DNA of 64,000 nt from Ralstonia sp. 25mfcol4.1. GTDB lineage: Bacteria; Pseudomonadota; Gammaproteobacteria; Burkholderiales; Burkholderiaceae. Of the stretch, positions 18,492 through 27,001 are shown piece after piece. The stretch spans positions 46,832 through 110,831 of the forward strand of contig NZ_FNJO01000018.1 in the NCBI RefSeq assembly GCF_900104095.1, given 5' to 3'. The notes beneath the pieces were generated by a model that was given only the letters and a program-made list of their open reading frames with translations, ran no database searches and was not told where the DNA came from. The translations under genes were made by a program, and so were the position numbers. Within the stretch, counting starts at the first letter, position 1; every line of letters begins with the position of its first letter.

Positions 18492-18869
18492 CTACTTCGC
18501 CTTGGATTCCTTATTCGCGATTTCTTGCAAAATTTTGACCGAATCATTGCGATTCTGCTGCAATTCCTTCATCTGGCTCATCAAGCCAGGGCAAGCCTCC
18601 CTGGAAACTTCCGGGGTTACGGGGGTCCCTGCAATACGCTGCTCGGCATCTTTGCCGAGAGTCAGCTTCACGTACTGCTTCGAGTCGCGGGTGAACGCGT
18701 CCCCGAACGACTTGCCCCCGCAGAAGTAGGCAATCTTCCGGGCGCCTGCCTCAAAGGTGATGTCGTCCAGTTTGCTGCTTACGTCCTGGGATGTCATCGC
18801 CTGTACCGGGGCCGCGATGGCGATCAGCATTGCTACAACGGCGAGAGTGGCACGGTTGAGGGTGGACAT
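18492..18869 (-). CDS. Exported protein of unknown function
   Basis: 125 aa from the ATG at 18869 (18887 is an alternative start). The signal peptide is clear (LAVVAMLIAIAAPVQAM). The mature part is helical and charged with two cysteines (AYFCGGKSFG, EACPGLMSQM) that could pair, and a Gln/Asn/Lys-rich C-terminal helix. I do not recognise the family. It is upstream of, and in the same direction as, the decayed two-component module but 101 bp from it. Confidence 0.65.
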   Translation of the reverse strand: MSTLNRATLAVVAMLIAIAAPVQAMTSQDVSSKLDDITFEAGARKIAYFCGGKSFGDAFTRDSKQYVKLTLGKDAEQRIAGTPVTPEVSREACPGLMSQMKELQQNRNDSVKILQEIANKESKAK

Positions 18870-19257
18870 TTGGATGGCGTGAGTCATGGTCTCTTGGTGT
18901 TGTGTTCAATGAGTTGGCGTCTTGGTTCAGCCACCCCGTCGGGCGGAAGTGGATGAGCGAACTTTGCCGTGATAGTGCTGCCGGCGCGCGGGGTCTGCGA
19001 CGAGTGCCGAGATCGAGCGACGAGCGCGGATTAGGGCCGATAATCGGTTTATCGGAGGAATGTCACGGGTGCGTATCCCACCAAAGTCGGGTGGGCTACG
19101 TACGGAGGGCGAGCTGTCTGCGTTAATCGGCAGCACTCTGGCTTTCGATCCGCCTATGACCGTTTCTAGCCAGATTCAACTTCCCCGGCGCGCCGCTCAT
19201 CGCAGAATAAGACCCGCACGGATCAACTCAGAGTTAGCAATGGGGCAAAAACAAGGC

Positions 19258-19653
19258 TCACATCCGCTTGTAAACTAGGAGGCGCGTACAACTTAGAGTT
19301 GCCGTCGACGAGACTTCCGTCCAGATGAGTCCCCGGCTAATTTGGTATTGAGGGAAATCAAATATCGTGATGCTGCCCGACTTCTCGCGCAGAAGAACCT
19401 TTTTCACTTCCTCGCACCGCAAGGTTGACCCCACCGGCAGCGCAGCCAGGTTGGACAGTACCCGCAAGCGCTCTTTATACGGGTCAGGGCGGACCGGTGC
19501 AGAAGGCGTTTGAAGGGTCGCAGCATAGCGGTCGATGGCCGCCGGTGCGCCAGCCTCCCCAAGACGCTGTTCGCAAATTACTCGATCGAATGATTTTGCA
19601 GCAGAAGAGAGAGCAAAAGTATCTCCGGGTTGACATCGGGCTGTAGTCCGCAA
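19258..19653 (-). CDS. Hypothetical protein, possibly N-terminally truncated
   Basis: 131 aa with a TTG start at 19653; a stop lies a few codons upstream in this frame. There is no signal peptide, although the two cysteine pairs (RCQPG/VICEQ and LRCEE/LSCTR) and a beta-rich C-terminal half (SGSITIFDFPQYQI...LIWTEVSS) look like an exported domain, so the original N-terminus may be lost. It ends just inside the presumed island boundary repeat at 19682. Family not recognised; it may be a fragment. Confidence 0.4.
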   Translation of the reverse strand: MRTTARCQPGDTFALSSAAKSFDRVICEQRLGEAGAPAAIDRYAATLQTPSAPVRPDPYKERLRVLSNLAALPVGSTLRCEEVKKVLLREKSGSITIFDFPQYQISRGLIWTEVSSTATLSCTRLLVYKRM

Positions 19654-19681
19654 GTTGAAATATTGTTCCGCCTACGCATCG

Positions 19682-19699
19682 CATTTAACATAAATTGCG
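19682..19699. repeat. Left copy of 18-bp direct repeat with XerD-arm-like half site
   Basis: CATTTAACATAAATTGCG occurs here and at 27984-28001 with no mismatch. The 11-bp ATTTAACATAA equals the XerD-binding arm of dif-type sites read on the opposite strand. Flanking bases are also partly alike (TTCCG about 20 bp before; a CGA...CCGCG tail after). The two copies enclose the restriction-endonuclease, two-gene system and WYL genes. Confidence 0.7.
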
Positions 19700-19950
19700 A
19701 CCGAGACCGCGATTGATCGCGTCGCTGCTAGGGGCGTCCGTCCGAACGATATTGCGCAGTGGCCATGTAGGCGTGCAACGCTAGTCCGCGGCGGCATGGT
19801 CACGTCTACAGTGTCACACCACGCGGCGGGGCGATCGGCAAGGCGTTTCCGGTGTGGCAGTTCACCACCCGAACCGGAAAATGGCCGCCATCCTCCAGCG
19901 TGATCTGACCCCGGCTGAGGCCCGGCGCGGAGGGTGGCTGGCTAAATCAG

Positions 19951-20877
19951 ATGTCCTCTCGCTCGCCATATCGGGATGTCCCGTCCATGGCAGCGTCCGT
20001 CCAGACGGCCCCGCAAAATATCAGAAGTTGTACATATGCAACTGCCCCCACCGTTTGGGTATGGACGCCGCAATACACGCTGTTATTTTTAGTGCAATGC
20101 ACGCTGGCGACCACAGTCGACCTGAGACGGCACCTGCAAAGAAGTACAACGCTGAGAAACAACATGGGTCAAGGAAGAATTTTGCTGCAACGTGCCATCG
20201 ACGCTGCAGCTGCAATGCTGGAAGCAGGCAAGGCACTTCAGGAAAATCATGAAAGTGAATTCGTGGCCGGGAAGCAGCATAGCAACGCGCTGCTTGCGCA
20301 GTTCGATCGTCCGGAAATTTCGACAGACGATTTTTCCCTGGAATTGTTGCTTGCATTGTCTTGGAACAGGTTCGAAGCTCTGTGTGGAGCGTACTTTGCC
20401 GCGCATGGGTTTCGAACAGAACAGCGCAGCCACGGGGCCGACGGCGGCATCGATATTTCGCTGTATTTCAAGGACATCCCGATTCCCGTCAAGCTTATTC
20501 AATGCAAGGGATGGCGCAGGAGACGCGTGGACGTGGAGCAGATTCGCTCGCTTCTAGGGGTCATGACTAGAGAAGGGGTGAAGGACGGCGTGTTCGTCAC
20601 CATGTCTTCGTTTACTCGCCCCGCGATGGCGGAAGCTGCCATCGCACGCATTATGACCATCGACGGTATGGAAATGGTCAATCGACTTCGAACGTTGGAC
20701 GGCTCACGTAAAGCCGCACTACTGCAGATTGCTACCGAGGGCCAGTATTGGCGGCCCAATTGTGCGCGATGCGGAGGGCTGATGAACCCAGTTACTAACG
20801 TCAAACGTCCTTTCTGGGGCTGCTCAAACTACGGTCGGCTAAAGTGCCGATCGAAAATTGAACTGCTACGCAGCTAA
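19951..20877 (+). CDS. Mrr-type restriction endonuclease with topoisomerase-like zinc finger
   Basis: A PD-(D/E)XK nuclease of the Mrr_cat type: helix WNRFEALCGAYFAAHGF, core GADGGIDISLYF (Asp) and IQCKGWRRR (Q-x-K), followed by a VDVEQIRSLLGVM helix and a C-terminal CxxC...C...C zinc finger (CARCGGLM...WGCSNYGRLKC) as in bacterial topoisomerase I. Such proteins cleave modified or foreign DNA and often carry N-terminal membrane helices. The N-terminal part is uncertain: ATG 19951 gives 308 aa with an unusual first 70 residues, whereas ATG 20164 gives 237 aa and keeps all recognised domains. It is the first gene after the left direct repeat. Confidence 0.85.
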   Translation: MSSRSPYRDVPSMAASVQTAPQNIRSCTYATAPTVWVWTPQYTLLFLVQCTLATTVDLRRHLQRSTTLRNNMGQGRILLQRAIDAAAAMLEAGKALQENHESEFVAGKQHSNALLAQFDRPEISTDDFSLELLLALSWNRFEALCGAYFAAHGFRTEQRSHGADGGIDISLYFKDIPIPVKLIQCKGWRRRRVDVEQIRSLLGVMTREGVKDGVFVTMSSFTRPAMAEAAIARIMTIDGMEMVNRLRTLDGSRKAALLQIATEGQYWRPNCARCGGLMNPVTNVKRPFWGCSNYGRLKCRSKIELLRS

Positions 20878-20998
20878 CTCACTGAGGATTGTCGAGCGCC
20901 GCTCCGATGCCCCTGATAGCGCATCCCCACATTGTCTGCATCAAGCTCGGAACTCATCTGGCCTCAACTGTAGGTACGACGTACCCATAACCCGTACG

Positions 20999-21037
20999 AG
21001 GATGCCCCTCTCGCCTGCAGTGGAAGAGGGGCATCCT
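20999..21037. terminator. Bidirectional hairpin between convergent genes
   Basis: AGGATGCCCCTCT and AGAGGGGCATCCT form a perfect 13-bp stem around a 13-nt loop, midway between the convergent endonuclease gene and the 1089-aa gene. It can terminate transcription from both sides, though U tracts are weak. Confidence 0.75.
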
Positions 21038-21041
21038 AGGA

Positions 21042-24000
21042 TCACGACTTTTCCTGGGTGATGTAATTGCCGATCCGGAGCATTGTTTCCTCGTGCCTGT
21101 TGGCATAGTACACACCAAGGATGTTTGCCTGGTTTGCCGTCAGGTGACTCCAAGCACCATCGTCCAGCATGAGCTCCTTGAATTCCCTGAGATCCTGACT
21201 CACGTGAATGGCCGAGCCGCTGTTGTCCGGTGTGAAGAGACTGACGTCCTTCAACGGGAAATAGCCCTTGAACGATAAGCTCGAATCCCGAAGTTGCCAG
21301 TCGTATCCTTTTTCGGAACTGAGGATCTCTGAGCCGATGTATACCAGCTCGTCGCCCCCATCGGCAAAGGCTGGCGGCGTCCGATAGTGCCCGAAGTTGG
21401 TGCTGCCACCCCAGTTGCACTTTTGCCATGTCTTTGCCGCACCGTAGTACATGACAAACGGCGGCATCTCTGGCTTTTTTTTGTCGCGCAAGTACGAGTA
21501 GTCGTATTCGCAGAAGGCCAGCAGCGCATTTCGTCCTGGGAGGGCAGAGATCGTCTCGATCTTTACGCCTTCATCAGGTGTCGGTGACTTGTCCCAGCGT
21601 TGCCAGGGTCCATCAAGCGTCTTGGCGCAGAACACGATTGTCCTGGCGTAGGAGCCGGTCTTTGTCGAGTCGGAGAAAAAGCCTTTCTCGATGTAGCTGT
21701 ATCGCTCATATTGCGTACAGATCCACAGCCACATGCCATTGAAATAAATAATTTCCTTGGTGGATAGGTGGCCGTCGTTGAGCGAGAGACTGCTGTTATT
21801 GGCCGGTACTGGGCCCAACCTATGTCGCCATTCGAGGGCGTCGCTGGAATAGTAGACGCCCTCGCTGCGCGTGCCGCGTGAGCTTGCTCTGTTTCTGATT
21901 AGCCAAGTACCGTTGACGATGGAGATGCTCTCGAACCAGACCTTGAAGTCGGGGGTATCGAGTAGCACCTCCTGCCAATGGACCCCATCTTCGCTGCGAT
22001 AGAACACGTCATTGGAGTCGACGCTGGCGACAATCAGCCAAATCTTTCCATCCGTCTTGACGTGGTTGATCTTGTCTGGATCGCACGGGGGGTTCTCCAC
22101 CTTCGTCCACTCGATCGTGAACAGGTGCTCTCGACCATCTTTTGTCAGGGTTACGGATTGCTTCTCCAGTTTTTCCAGTTGCTCCCGTCGCAAGCGATCC
22201 GCCTGCTTCTGTTCCCGGATCTTGACGACGGACTTATCGAAATCTCCCCCCATGAAGAATCCGATCTGATCGGAAGCATCGCTGCATGCTCGCGAGAACG
22301 CTTCCAGCACGCCCTCTACCTGGTGGTAGTAACGTCCGAACTGATCACCCCAGTCTTCGTTCTCGGCCGAATTGTCGAGTTCGTAGTCCGAGTAAGCGAT
22401 GTCGTCCTTGCACTCGAAATCAGGCATGCCCCACTGGGAAATCACGCTGTTGGCCTGCGATAACGCCGAACGGTTCTCTGTTATCAAGGCGCGGGCCTTC
22501 TTGCGGTGTTCGTTCAAGCCGGATAGTGCGGAACTACGCCCCATGCTACATACTTTTGCGGAGGCCTTGTCAGTAAGGTTGCTCACGAAACTGCCATCGG
22601 AGAAATTGAAGAAGACAGAATGTTCCATACCTTTTGCGTACACGCTGCTCATTTCCAGCAGCTGTTGCGTAACGCGCCAACTCACTGCGTCCAGTCGCTT
22701 GACTGGTTCTGCGAAGTAGCTATCGAAACGCAGCGTCCGATATTGGAGTATGTTTCGCCAGCCGCGTGTAAGGGCCGACAGCGTCTTCGCCGCAGCCAAC
22801 ACCTCTGATTCATCATCGCCGTTGACGAGGGTCAGCATGGCCGGCAGACATTCCTTTAGCTGAGCCGGCTTGAGAACGCCTAGGAGCACCTTGACGGATG
22901 GGCTTTCGACAGGTCTTCCAGCGAGCGTCAAAAGATAGAACGCATCGATCAGCCAGGTGTATTTCTTGTCCTCGGTATCAAGCGTCGCCAGCAGCGTGGA
23001 TTGATACTCGCTATGCTTGCGGGGCTGATCCGCCACTTGAAGCATTTCCGGCTGAAGATCCGGCAAGTCAGCCCGTTCCGTCAACAGCGAAATGAATTCG
23101 CGTGACATGGCATTCAAGGATACCGAATTCTCCACGCACAGCGCGAGAAGTACAAGGTACTGGCGCTTCCACTCCGCGCTGCTGCTGCTATCGAGGCCGG
23201 TGTGTGCCTTGATATCCGACAGCGATGAGACGAGCGCCACGGCCTCTGACGCGGAAGACGCAGGAATTTCCTCCACCGCTTCCTCCACGACGTTCAGCCC
23301 ATGCACATCCTTATAAATATCAATGGCGACCTGGCTACCTCCTACCATCTCGTGAATCAGGGCGCGGATGCCATAGACAGTGGAAAGCCCGGACAACTCG
23401 CGCCCAAAGAACTTCGATATGATTTTCTCGCGCGCTTCGTCGCTGTTGCACAGTGACTCATCGCCGATCAGATCGACGATCTTGTCGTAGTGATCAGACA
23501 GGAAGTAAAGGGAGTTGAATCCAATGCCGGAGACGTTCTTCTGGATGAAGTCGGAATCGATAGTGTGGTCATCGAATGACAGCTCGATTGCGGCGCGATA
23601 CTGGGCAATGCCAACGACGTCGATTTGGTCGATCAGTTCACTGACGAAATCGAGCAGCCTGATCTCCTCATCGCAATTGACATGGAGCTTCTCGAGCGTT
23701 GTCACAAGGTAGTTGTCGACATCGTCTCCGGTGAGATTGACCTGTGGATTCCGGCGCATGAAGTCATATGTCAGCCGCAAGATCAACAGGTTCTTCGGAA
23801 TCGACTTGAAACGGCGCTTGTTGGCCTCGACGTTGAGTGCCCAGGTGTTGAAGCCTGTGTTGTTCTCAACATGCTGCAGACGGTGATGGAGTCTGTCGAC
23901 GGCGTGTTCCAGGAAATCCCGGGTTTCGATGATGTAGTCATTCATCGTCCCGAGATTGTTGCGAATGACAGCGATTGCCTGTGCGTTGATCAGGTTCTGC

Positions 24001-24311
24001 TGCTGAAGCTGCTGCAGGTAGTGCCATGCGAACCGTTGAATCTTCAACATGTCCAACTGGTTCAATGCCTGGTTCTCGTTGGTCTTGCCGCTGATGGCAC
24101 TGGCCAAGCGTTTGAAGAACCCCGCTTCGGCCTGACGGGCAAGCCGCTCCTGGCTCGTCGTCACCAGTCGCGACGCATCAAGTGCAAGTTGCTGGGTTAG
24201 AGCGGCATTCGCCTTGTGCTTGGTGACCAGTGCGTTGACCGCCTCGCGTTCCGCCTGTTCCATCGGTGCATCAAAGATCTGCTGTTGTTCAGCTACGGAT
24301 GCTTCGTTCAT
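21042..24311 (-). CDS. Large helical / beta-propeller protein, second gene of a candidate two-gene defence system
   Basis: 1089 aa. Residues 1-60 form a coiled-coil N-terminus, followed by a short GFFKRLASAISGKTNENQ motif and a long helical region to about residue 690. Residues about 690-710 are charged coiled coil (REQKQADRLRREQLEKLEKQ). The last 380 residues contain at least five repeats with S-x-D-G-x-x-W-like cores (YRSEDGVHWQEV, YYSSDALEW, TLDGPWQRW, SSEKGYDWQLR), that is, Asp-box repeats of a sialidase-like beta-propeller. No catalytic motif or membrane segment is seen. It starts 10 bp after the 471-aa gene, so the two are co-transcribed. A sensor or scaffold role partnering the nuclease-like protein is inferred, not shown. 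Confidence 0.75.
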   Translation of the reverse strand: MNEASVAEQQQIFDAPMEQAEREAVNALVTKHKANAALTQQLALDASRLVTTSQERLARQAEAGFFKRLASAISGKTNENQALNQLDMLKIQRFAWHYLQQLQQQNLINAQAIAVIRNNLGTMNDYIIETRDFLEHAVDRLHHRLQHVENNTGFNTWALNVEANKRRFKSIPKNLLILRLTYDFMRRNPQVNLTGDDVDNYLVTTLEKLHVNCDEEIRLLDFVSELIDQIDVVGIAQYRAAIELSFDDHTIDSDFIQKNVSGIGFNSLYFLSDHYDKIVDLIGDESLCNSDEAREKIISKFFGRELSGLSTVYGIRALIHEMVGGSQVAIDIYKDVHGLNVVEEAVEEIPASSASEAVALVSSLSDIKAHTGLDSSSSAEWKRQYLVLLALCVENSVSLNAMSREFISLLTERADLPDLQPEMLQVADQPRKHSEYQSTLLATLDTEDKKYTWLIDAFYLLTLAGRPVESPSVKVLLGVLKPAQLKECLPAMLTLVNGDDESEVLAAAKTLSALTRGWRNILQYRTLRFDSYFAEPVKRLDAVSWRVTQQLLEMSSVYAKGMEHSVFFNFSDGSFVSNLTDKASAKVCSMGRSSALSGLNEHRKKARALITENRSALSQANSVISQWGMPDFECKDDIAYSDYELDNSAENEDWGDQFGRYYHQVEGVLEAFSRACSDASDQIGFFMGGDFDKSVVKIREQKQADRLRREQLEKLEKQSVTLTKDGREHLFTIEWTKVENPPCDPDKINHVKTDGKIWLIVASVDSNDVFYRSEDGVHWQEVLLDTPDFKVWFESISIVNGTWLIRNRASSRGTRSEGVYYSSDALEWRHRLGPVPANNSSLSLNDGHLSTKEIIYFNGMWLWICTQYERYSYIEKGFFSDSTKTGSYARTIVFCAKTLDGPWQRWDKSPTPDEGVKIETISALPGRNALLAFCEYDYSYLRDKKKPEMPPFVMYYGAAKTWQKCNWGGSTNFGHYRTPPAFADGGDELVYIGSEILSSEKGYDWQLRDSSLSFKGYFPLKDVSLFTPDNSGSAIHVSQDLREFKELMLDDGAWSHLTANQANILGVYYANRHEETMLRIGNYITQEKS

Positions 24312-24321
24312 TGTTTCGGTC

Positions 24322-25737
24322 TCAGAGATTGTTGATCTTCTGCTTCAGGCGAGCGCTCTGCGCCTGCATAGTCTTGACTTGATGTGTGAAATGCCGTTCG
24401 GACAGATAAAGTCCCTTGTGAAAATCCGCAAAGTATTCTTGGGAGAACTGCAGGTACTTTAAGGTGTCGTGCACGGCGATGCCATTGCTGGCCACCCGTT
24501 CCGAGGCAGCAAGTGTGAGCCTGAAGTTCTTCTCGACGTGGTTGTCCAGTGCGATGCTCATGGCGAGCGAAGTAATCATGCCGCCCACCACACTCCCAAT
24601 CACTGCCCCTACCGGCCCCCCCAGCGCGCCGATCGATCCACCGACAGCGGACCCGACGACAGCGGCACCAGTCTGGAAGACATTTTTGCCCGTACGAGTT
24701 TCCAGTTCCGCGACGGTCATCTTGCCCGCAGCAACCATGACGAGGCATTGAACGAGATCCACCGCGCAGATCGCGGCGCCCGCAACGGTGCCGCCGACAA
24801 GACTGCTTTGGAATGCTGAGCCCGCGAAGAGTTCGGGGAAGGAGCGCACCACCATGCTGACGCTTGCCGTTGCCGTACCTGCCTTCAGTGCGCTGTCGGC
24901 GGCGGCAATCGCCGTATCGCGCAGAATGCGCGTGGCGGCCTGCTCCGCAGTGACCTCCCCATTCTTTACTTGCCGAATACACTGGAAGGCGTTGATGCAG
25001 CCCGCGGTCACGGCCGTGATAACCGCTGCAGAACCTGCTGCCCGCAGGCTTTGCTGCACTGTGGCCTTGTTCAGGTAGCCCGTCTGCATTTTTTCGTGCG
25101 ACGCCTTGCCTGATTTGGTACCCGCACCAATTTGCTCGGCTTCGCTTTTGCTCAGGGACGTGGATTGAACGCCGTCCACATCGAGCTGGCCCGCCGTTTT
25201 GTCCCGTACTTTCTCGGCCGCCTGCGAGACGTGAGGACGTGTCTCCTTGTTTTTGAGTACGGCTTTCTGCGCGGAAGCCTGAATACCGTCGATCTGATCG
25301 GATGGCCCCAGAAACACATCGCTGTGCTCATAGCGATGCACGCCATCCTTGCTGGACCGGAACGCCTTCTGTGTGGCGTCGGCATCCTTGTAATACTTCA
25401 ACTGCGCGCCCAGAACCTGCTTGCCGTCTTTCATGACGACGATATCGTGCATGGGGTCATTGCGAGGAATGGGCGTGTTGGAGAATCCGTCAGTGAAGGC
25501 GCGCACATCCTTGTCTTTCAGGATGGCGTCAAGGTTGAAGGATTCAGCGTGGAAGGTTTCAGCGGCAAAGCCGCCCTTGATGGCGTTATTTTGCGCAGTC
25601 GCGGAAATATTCCCCATGATTGAGTTTGCCTGGTTGATTTCACCAAGCATCTGGCCGATCTTCTCCGTGGCCTGAGCAGGCCAGATCTGACATGCGCTGA
25701 TCGAATCCGTTACTGCTTTCTTTTGATCGTTGTTCAA
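24322..25737 (-). CDS. Nuclease-like protein with C-terminal glycine zipper, first gene of the candidate system
   Basis: 471 aa. Residues 50-130 show a PD-(D/E)XK-like order: Glu in GGFAAETFHAESFN, Asp in PMHDIVVMKDG, and Q-x-K in LGAQLKYYKD. This suggests a restriction-endonuclease fold, not a proven enzyme. After a Lys/Glu-rich linker, residues 230-400 are Ala/Gly-rich and hydrophobic (VVGSAVGGSIGALGG, then PVGAVIGSVVGGMITSLAMS), a glycine-zipper pattern found in membrane-inserting proteins. The C-terminus is a short charged coiled coil. I do not recognise the whole protein as a named family. The 10-bp spacing to the 1089-aa gene and the divergent WYL regulator indicate a regulated two-gene module. 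Confidence 0.72.
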   Translation of the reverse strand: MNNDQKKAVTDSISACQIWPAQATEKIGQMLGEINQANSIMGNISATAQNNAIKGGFAAETFHAESFNLDAILKDKDVRAFTDGFSNTPIPRNDPMHDIVVMKDGKQVLGAQLKYYKDADATQKAFRSSKDGVHRYEHSDVFLGPSDQIDGIQASAQKAVLKNKETRPHVSQAAEKVRDKTAGQLDVDGVQSTSLSKSEAEQIGAGTKSGKASHEKMQTGYLNKATVQQSLRAAGSAAVITAVTAGCINAFQCIRQVKNGEVTAEQAATRILRDTAIAAADSALKAGTATASVSMVVRSFPELFAGSAFQSSLVGGTVAGAAICAVDLVQCLVMVAAGKMTVAELETRTGKNVFQTGAAVVGSAVGGSIGALGGPVGAVIGSVVGGMITSLAMSIALDNHVEKNFRLTLAASERVASNGIAVHDTLKYLQFSQEYFADFHKGLYLSERHFTHQVKTMQAQSARLKQKINNL

Positions 25738-25880
25738 TGCGAACTCCTGACTGGGATGTCACTTCGTCAAGCGGCGAGCCGTCATGTACCCTCTGGGCTT
25801 ATCGGCGACGTTGTCGATGATCTTGAGGGGAAGGCGGCGGATTGCGGCACCCGCCATAGAGGGATAGACAGCAGTCCGCA

Positions 25881-25904
25881 AGTTCGCCTAGATTTGGCCG
25901 AACT
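25881..25904. promoter_or_regulatory. Candidate operator between the two-gene operon and the WYL gene
   Basis: AGTTCG and CGAACT form an inverted repeat with a 12-bp spacer, with extra dyad symmetry in the flanks (GCAAGTTCGCC versus GGCCGAACTGC). It lies 20 bp upstream of the WYL start in the divergent intergenic region, a plausible binding site for the WYL regulator. No experimental support. Confidence 0.4.
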
Positions 25905-25924
25905 GCGTTTTTTCTACGATACCC

Positions 25925-27001
25925 ATGCCGTTGGGCGATTTCGACTATCTGGTGCTGAAGGTGCTTCGGGCGCATGCTGGAAGGTGGCAGCGATCGGGCG
26001 ACCTGATTCGCGAGGTTGTTGCGCGAGATGCTGCTGCATACCCGAAGAAGGTCACACGATCTTTCCTGAAACTCGAAGCCCTGCAACTGGCGCAGCGTCG
26101 TGGCGAGGATGCCAATCGCGAATGGCGCGCCATGTCTGCTGTTGCTGTCAACAAGGATGCGCTGCGCCCGCCGGTTGACCTTGCGGTCGCCTTGCTGAAA
26201 TTGCGGCAACTCGCCAATACGCATATCCCGGCCAGTGTGACCGACGGTCTGGCGGATTACTTCGACGGTGCCATGCGCGTCCTTGAAGAAAGCGTGACGG
26301 CCACGCGACTGGCAGCGGCTCGGGCGTGGGTCGGCAAGACGACGCGGCTCGACGGGCGCTATCCGCTGATCGCGCCACGGATTCCCGAGGGGGTACTGGA
26401 TGCGGTGCTTGACGCGCTGTATCGGGATGCCTGCGTCGAGATTCAATATCGGAATGGTCGGACCTCAACGGTGGAGCCGCGGCGCTTCGCCATATTACCG
26501 CTTGCTTTGGTAGAGAAAGGTCCGGTCCTGTATCTGGTGGCCGATCGCCCGCGTGCCGACGGCGGGACGAAACGGCACCTGTTGCGCATGGATCGGATTC
26601 ACGCCGCCACGACGTGCGATGCGGTGCTGGCACGCGACGGGGCATTCTCGCTAGACACATATGTGCGTGACGAACGGACTTTCGAGTTTTTCTCCGAACC
26701 TCCCGTGCAAATGGTGCTGCGTGTGCGCGAGACCGGCGGTTTTCATAGCCCGTTTCGCGAGCTGAAGTTCTCGGAAGACCAGGCGATCACCGATACGGAC
26801 GGCGGCTTCATGCTGACGGCCACCGTCGCGCCATCTGTCGCACTGAGCAATCTCTTGCTTGAGCGTGCGGATGCCGTCGAGGTGATTTCGCCCGCCGCCC
26901 TGCGGGCCGATATTGCTGGGCGGCTGCGACGTGCGCTGGTCGCCTATGACGACGCGAGTACGTCCGGTTCCAACGGATTGAATAGATTTGGCCAAGGGTA
27001 G
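25925..27001 (+). CDS. WYL-domain transcriptional regulator
   Basis: 358 aa with an N-terminal winged-helix region (FDYLVLKVLRAHAGRWQRSG, then DLIREVVARD), a linker and a WYL ligand-binding domain (about residues 150-240: LYRDACVEIQYRNGRTSTV then EPRRFAILPL, and RHLLRMDRIHAATTCD), followed by the WCX-like C-terminal domain. WYL proteins such as BrxR/CapW regulate phage-defence systems, sensing nucleotides or single-stranded DNA. This gene is divergent from the 471/1089-aa operon with a 187-bp shared regulatory region, so it is the likely controller of that operon. The 3' end overlaps the convergent 263-aa gene by 58 bp. Confidence 0.88.
   Translation: MPLGDFDYLVLKVLRAHAGRWQRSGDLIREVVARDAAAYPKKVTRSFLKLEALQLAQRRGEDANREWRAMSAVAVNKDALRPPVDLAVALLKLRQLANTHIPASVTDGLADYFDGAMRVLEESVTATRLAAARAWVGKTTRLDGRYPLIAPRIPEGVLDAVLDALYRDACVEIQYRNGRTSTVEPRRFAILPLALVEKGPVLYLVADRPRADGGTKRHLLRMDRIHAATTCDAVLARDGAFSLDTYVRDERTFEFFSEPPVQMVLRVRETGGFHSPFRELKFSEDQAITDTDGGFMLTATVAPSVALSNLLLERADAVEVISPAALRADIAGRLRRALVAYDDASTSGSNGLNRFGQG

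Noticed and set aside
19682..19710. Full dif site
   Set aside because: Only the XerD arm is perfect; the position of the XerC arm (ACCGAGACCGC or GTCGATCCCGC) does not match the expected sequence, so a true chromosome-dimer resolution site is not claimed.
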